DNA from: Victivallales bacterium
GTDB lineage: Bacteria; Verrucomicrobiota; Lentisphaeria; Oligosphaerales; Oligosphaeraceae
Length of the DNA stretch: 7,339 nt
Direction of reading: 5' to 3'
NCBI GenBank assembly: GCA_900771165.1
Contig: CAAGMX010000236.1
Span: forward strand, 1-7,339
Position numbers and translations under genes: made by a program. The notes beneath the pieces are model-generated. The model saw only the letters and a program-made list of their open reading frames with translations. It searched no databases and was not told the origin of the DNA. Below are positions 6,202 to 7,339 of the stretch, piece after piece. The number at the start of each line of letters is the position of its first letter. Position 1 is the first letter of the stretch.

Positions 6202-7339
6202 TTAGTGCTCCTGCTGAGCGGGGAGTTCCCCCTCTCCGGCGGGCTGCTGCTCTTCTCCCGGGGCACCTTCGGTTTCGGGATTTTCCTTTTCGAGAATGTA
6301 GGGGATGAAATCCTGCATTTGATACTGTCTTTGGGAGTCTCGGCGCCACTGGGGGAGGATGTCCTCATAGTCTCCCTCGGGCTTTCCCTGGTAGACCGGC
6401 CACTGGGCTCCCTGGGCGAAGAACTGGAGCGCGGTCTGGATATTGGGATCCTTCTGGTCGATCTCCTCCAGGTTTTTCCCGGCGAAGATTTCCAGGTGCT
6501 GCTGCCGGGTGAGGGGGTCCGGGAAGTCCGGCCGGATTCCCTTGCCCTGGATGGGGGTGCGCTCCTTGGTGTAGTATTGGGCAATGGTTAACGTGAGGGC
6601 GTTGCCTCCCGACAGATTCGCCACATCCTGGACCAGGGCTTTCCCGAAGGTGCGGTCTCCCACAAAAGCCGCCCGATGGTAGTCCCGCAGGCAGCTGATG
6701 GCCAGTTCGGCGGCGGAGGCTGTGCCCCGGTCTCCCAAGACCACAATGGGGATTTCAGGGGGGAGGTGGACGGGGCAATCCTGGGTGTACCAGGCACGTT
6801 CCACTTCCCCGTTCCGGTTTTCCATGGTGGCCACCAGCAAGTCCTTGGGGAGGAGATAGCTGAGGACAAGGACGCAGGTCTGCACCTGTCCGCCGGGGTT
6901 GCCCCGGAGATCCAGGATCAGGCTGTCGATACCCTGGTTCTGCAGTTCCAGAATGGCCTTTCCGAACTGAACGGCGGTGGGGGTCACAAAGGAGTCGATG
7001 CGCAGGAATCCGGTTTTGGTGCCCTGGATGACGTGGACATCGTTGACGCTGGGATTTTCGATGCTCTGGCGCACCAGTGTCAACTCCCAGGTCTTCTCTT
7101 CCTCCTCGTCCTGGGGGCGCCGGACGGTGATTCTGACCTCCGTATCCGGGGTGCCCCGCAGCTTTCCCACAATCTCTTCCAGCTTCTTTCCCCTCAGGGG
7201 TTCCCCGTCAATGGCGAGAATCTGGTCCCCGGACATCAGGCCGCCGGCGGCGGCGGGGGTGTCCCGGATGACGGAGGAGATGGTAAGGATCCCCTCCTGG
7301 AGATGCACCTGGACGCCGATGCCTCCGAAGGTGTCCCTC
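6202..7339 (-). CDS. S41-family C-terminal processing peptidase, second copy (5' end outside window)
   Basis: The frame is open to the right edge. By alignment with the complete paralog, the first visible residue corresponds to residue 110, so about 109 codons lie beyond the window; the GTG at 7308 is not the true start. The visible part covers the PDZ domain (GLMSGDQILAIDG), LDLRGNPGG, the nucleophile Ser in GTASAAE and the Lys in GDRTFGKALVQ 25 residues later, then the acidic Pro/Gln-rich tail ending QQEH. The alignment to the downstream copy needs no gaps and gives about 95 differences in 377 positions by hand count. Differences cluster in the PDZ domain, around 260-300 and in the tail, while the catalytic surroundings are conserved. 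It ends at TAA 6202-6204, six bases before the dapB remnant, unlike the downstream copy which overlaps dapB. It is probably an active membrane-anchored periplasmic protease. Confidence 0.92.
   Translation of the reverse strand, partial: RDTFGGIGVQVHLQEGILTISSVIRDTPAAAGGLMSGDQILAIDGEPLRGKKLEEIVGKLRGTPDTEVRITVRRPQDEEEEKTWELTLVRQSIENPSVNDVHVIQGTKTGFLRIDSFVTPTAVQFGKAILELQNQGIDSLILDLRGNPGGQVQTCVLVLSYLLPKDLLVATMENRNGEVERAWYTQDCPVHLPPEIPIVVLGDRGTASAAELAISCLRDYHRAAFVGDRTFGKALVQDVANLSGGNALTLTIAQYYTKERTPIQGKGIRPDFPDPLTRQQHLEIFAGKNLEEIDQKDPNIQTALQFFAQGAQWPVYQGKPEGDYEDILPQWRRDSQRQYQMQDFIPYILEKENPETEGAPGEEQQPAGEGELPAQQEH
6208..6212 (-). promoter_or_regulatory. Ribosome binding site kept in front of the dapB remnant
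   Basis: AGGAG on the minus strand, 12 bases before the ATG at 6195. It corresponds to AGGAG 4547-4551 before intact dapB (11 bases). Its survival means the remnant can still attract ribosomes just upstream of an S41 gene that has no visible site of its own. Confidence 0.5.

Larger units (their letters stand above)
6021..7339. repeat. Tandem duplication unit 2 (5' dapB plus S41 gene), continues past window
   Basis: Partner of 4361-6020, seen here from dapB codon 58 back through the S41 reading frame to residue 110. Divergence is substantial (about 25% at protein level in the peptidase, 14% in the dapB part), so the duplication is old. The full unit should end roughly 340 bases beyond the window edge. 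Confidence 0.88.

Overview
The window is GC-rich bacterial chromosome from a Gram-negative, diderm organism. It encodes an ExbD/TolR-type energy-transduction subunit, an apolipoprotein N-acyltransferase and a secreted outer-membrane barrel protein. The style of the barrel protein and the RSGNNSH motif of the acyltransferase remind me of the Verrucomicrobiota/Lentisphaerota side of the PVC group, but this placement is a low-confidence impression and nothing in the window proves it.

Layout, plus strand: the 3' end of an exbD/tolR-like gene (cut by the window edge) overlaps lnt by 4 bases (ATGA), so the two look translationally coupled. A 235-base gap follows with an inverted repeat and a weak candidate promoter. 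Then comes a 283-residue signal-peptide-bearing beta-barrel protein, closed by a textbook intrinsic terminator (3160-3195).

Middle, 3196-3660: no believable gene. This stretch is packed with G/C-rich palindromes, hairpins and two diverged copies of a repeat module. It is bounded by two terminator hairpins that are near-perfect inverted copies of each other (13 of 14 bases).

Layout, minus strand (read from 7339 down to 3729): an S41 C-terminal processing peptidase (5' end beyond the window), a 58-codon remnant of the 5' end of dapB, a second complete S41 peptidase, and the complete dapB. This order is a tandem duplication of an [S41 - 5' dapB] block with a repeat period of 1660-1661 bp. Both peptidases keep the Ser/Lys catalytic dyad and are about 75% identical over the shared 377 residues. 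The dapB remnant has lost a glycine of its nucleotide-binding loop. DapB makes tetrahydrodipicolinate for lysine and diaminopimelate. The peptidases are predicted membrane-anchored, with a periplasmic PDZ and protease domain.

I do not see a clear novel defence, mobile or biosynthetic system. The most noteworthy structures are the diverged tandem duplication with its truncated dapB and the hairpin-bounded repeat block between the convergent genes.
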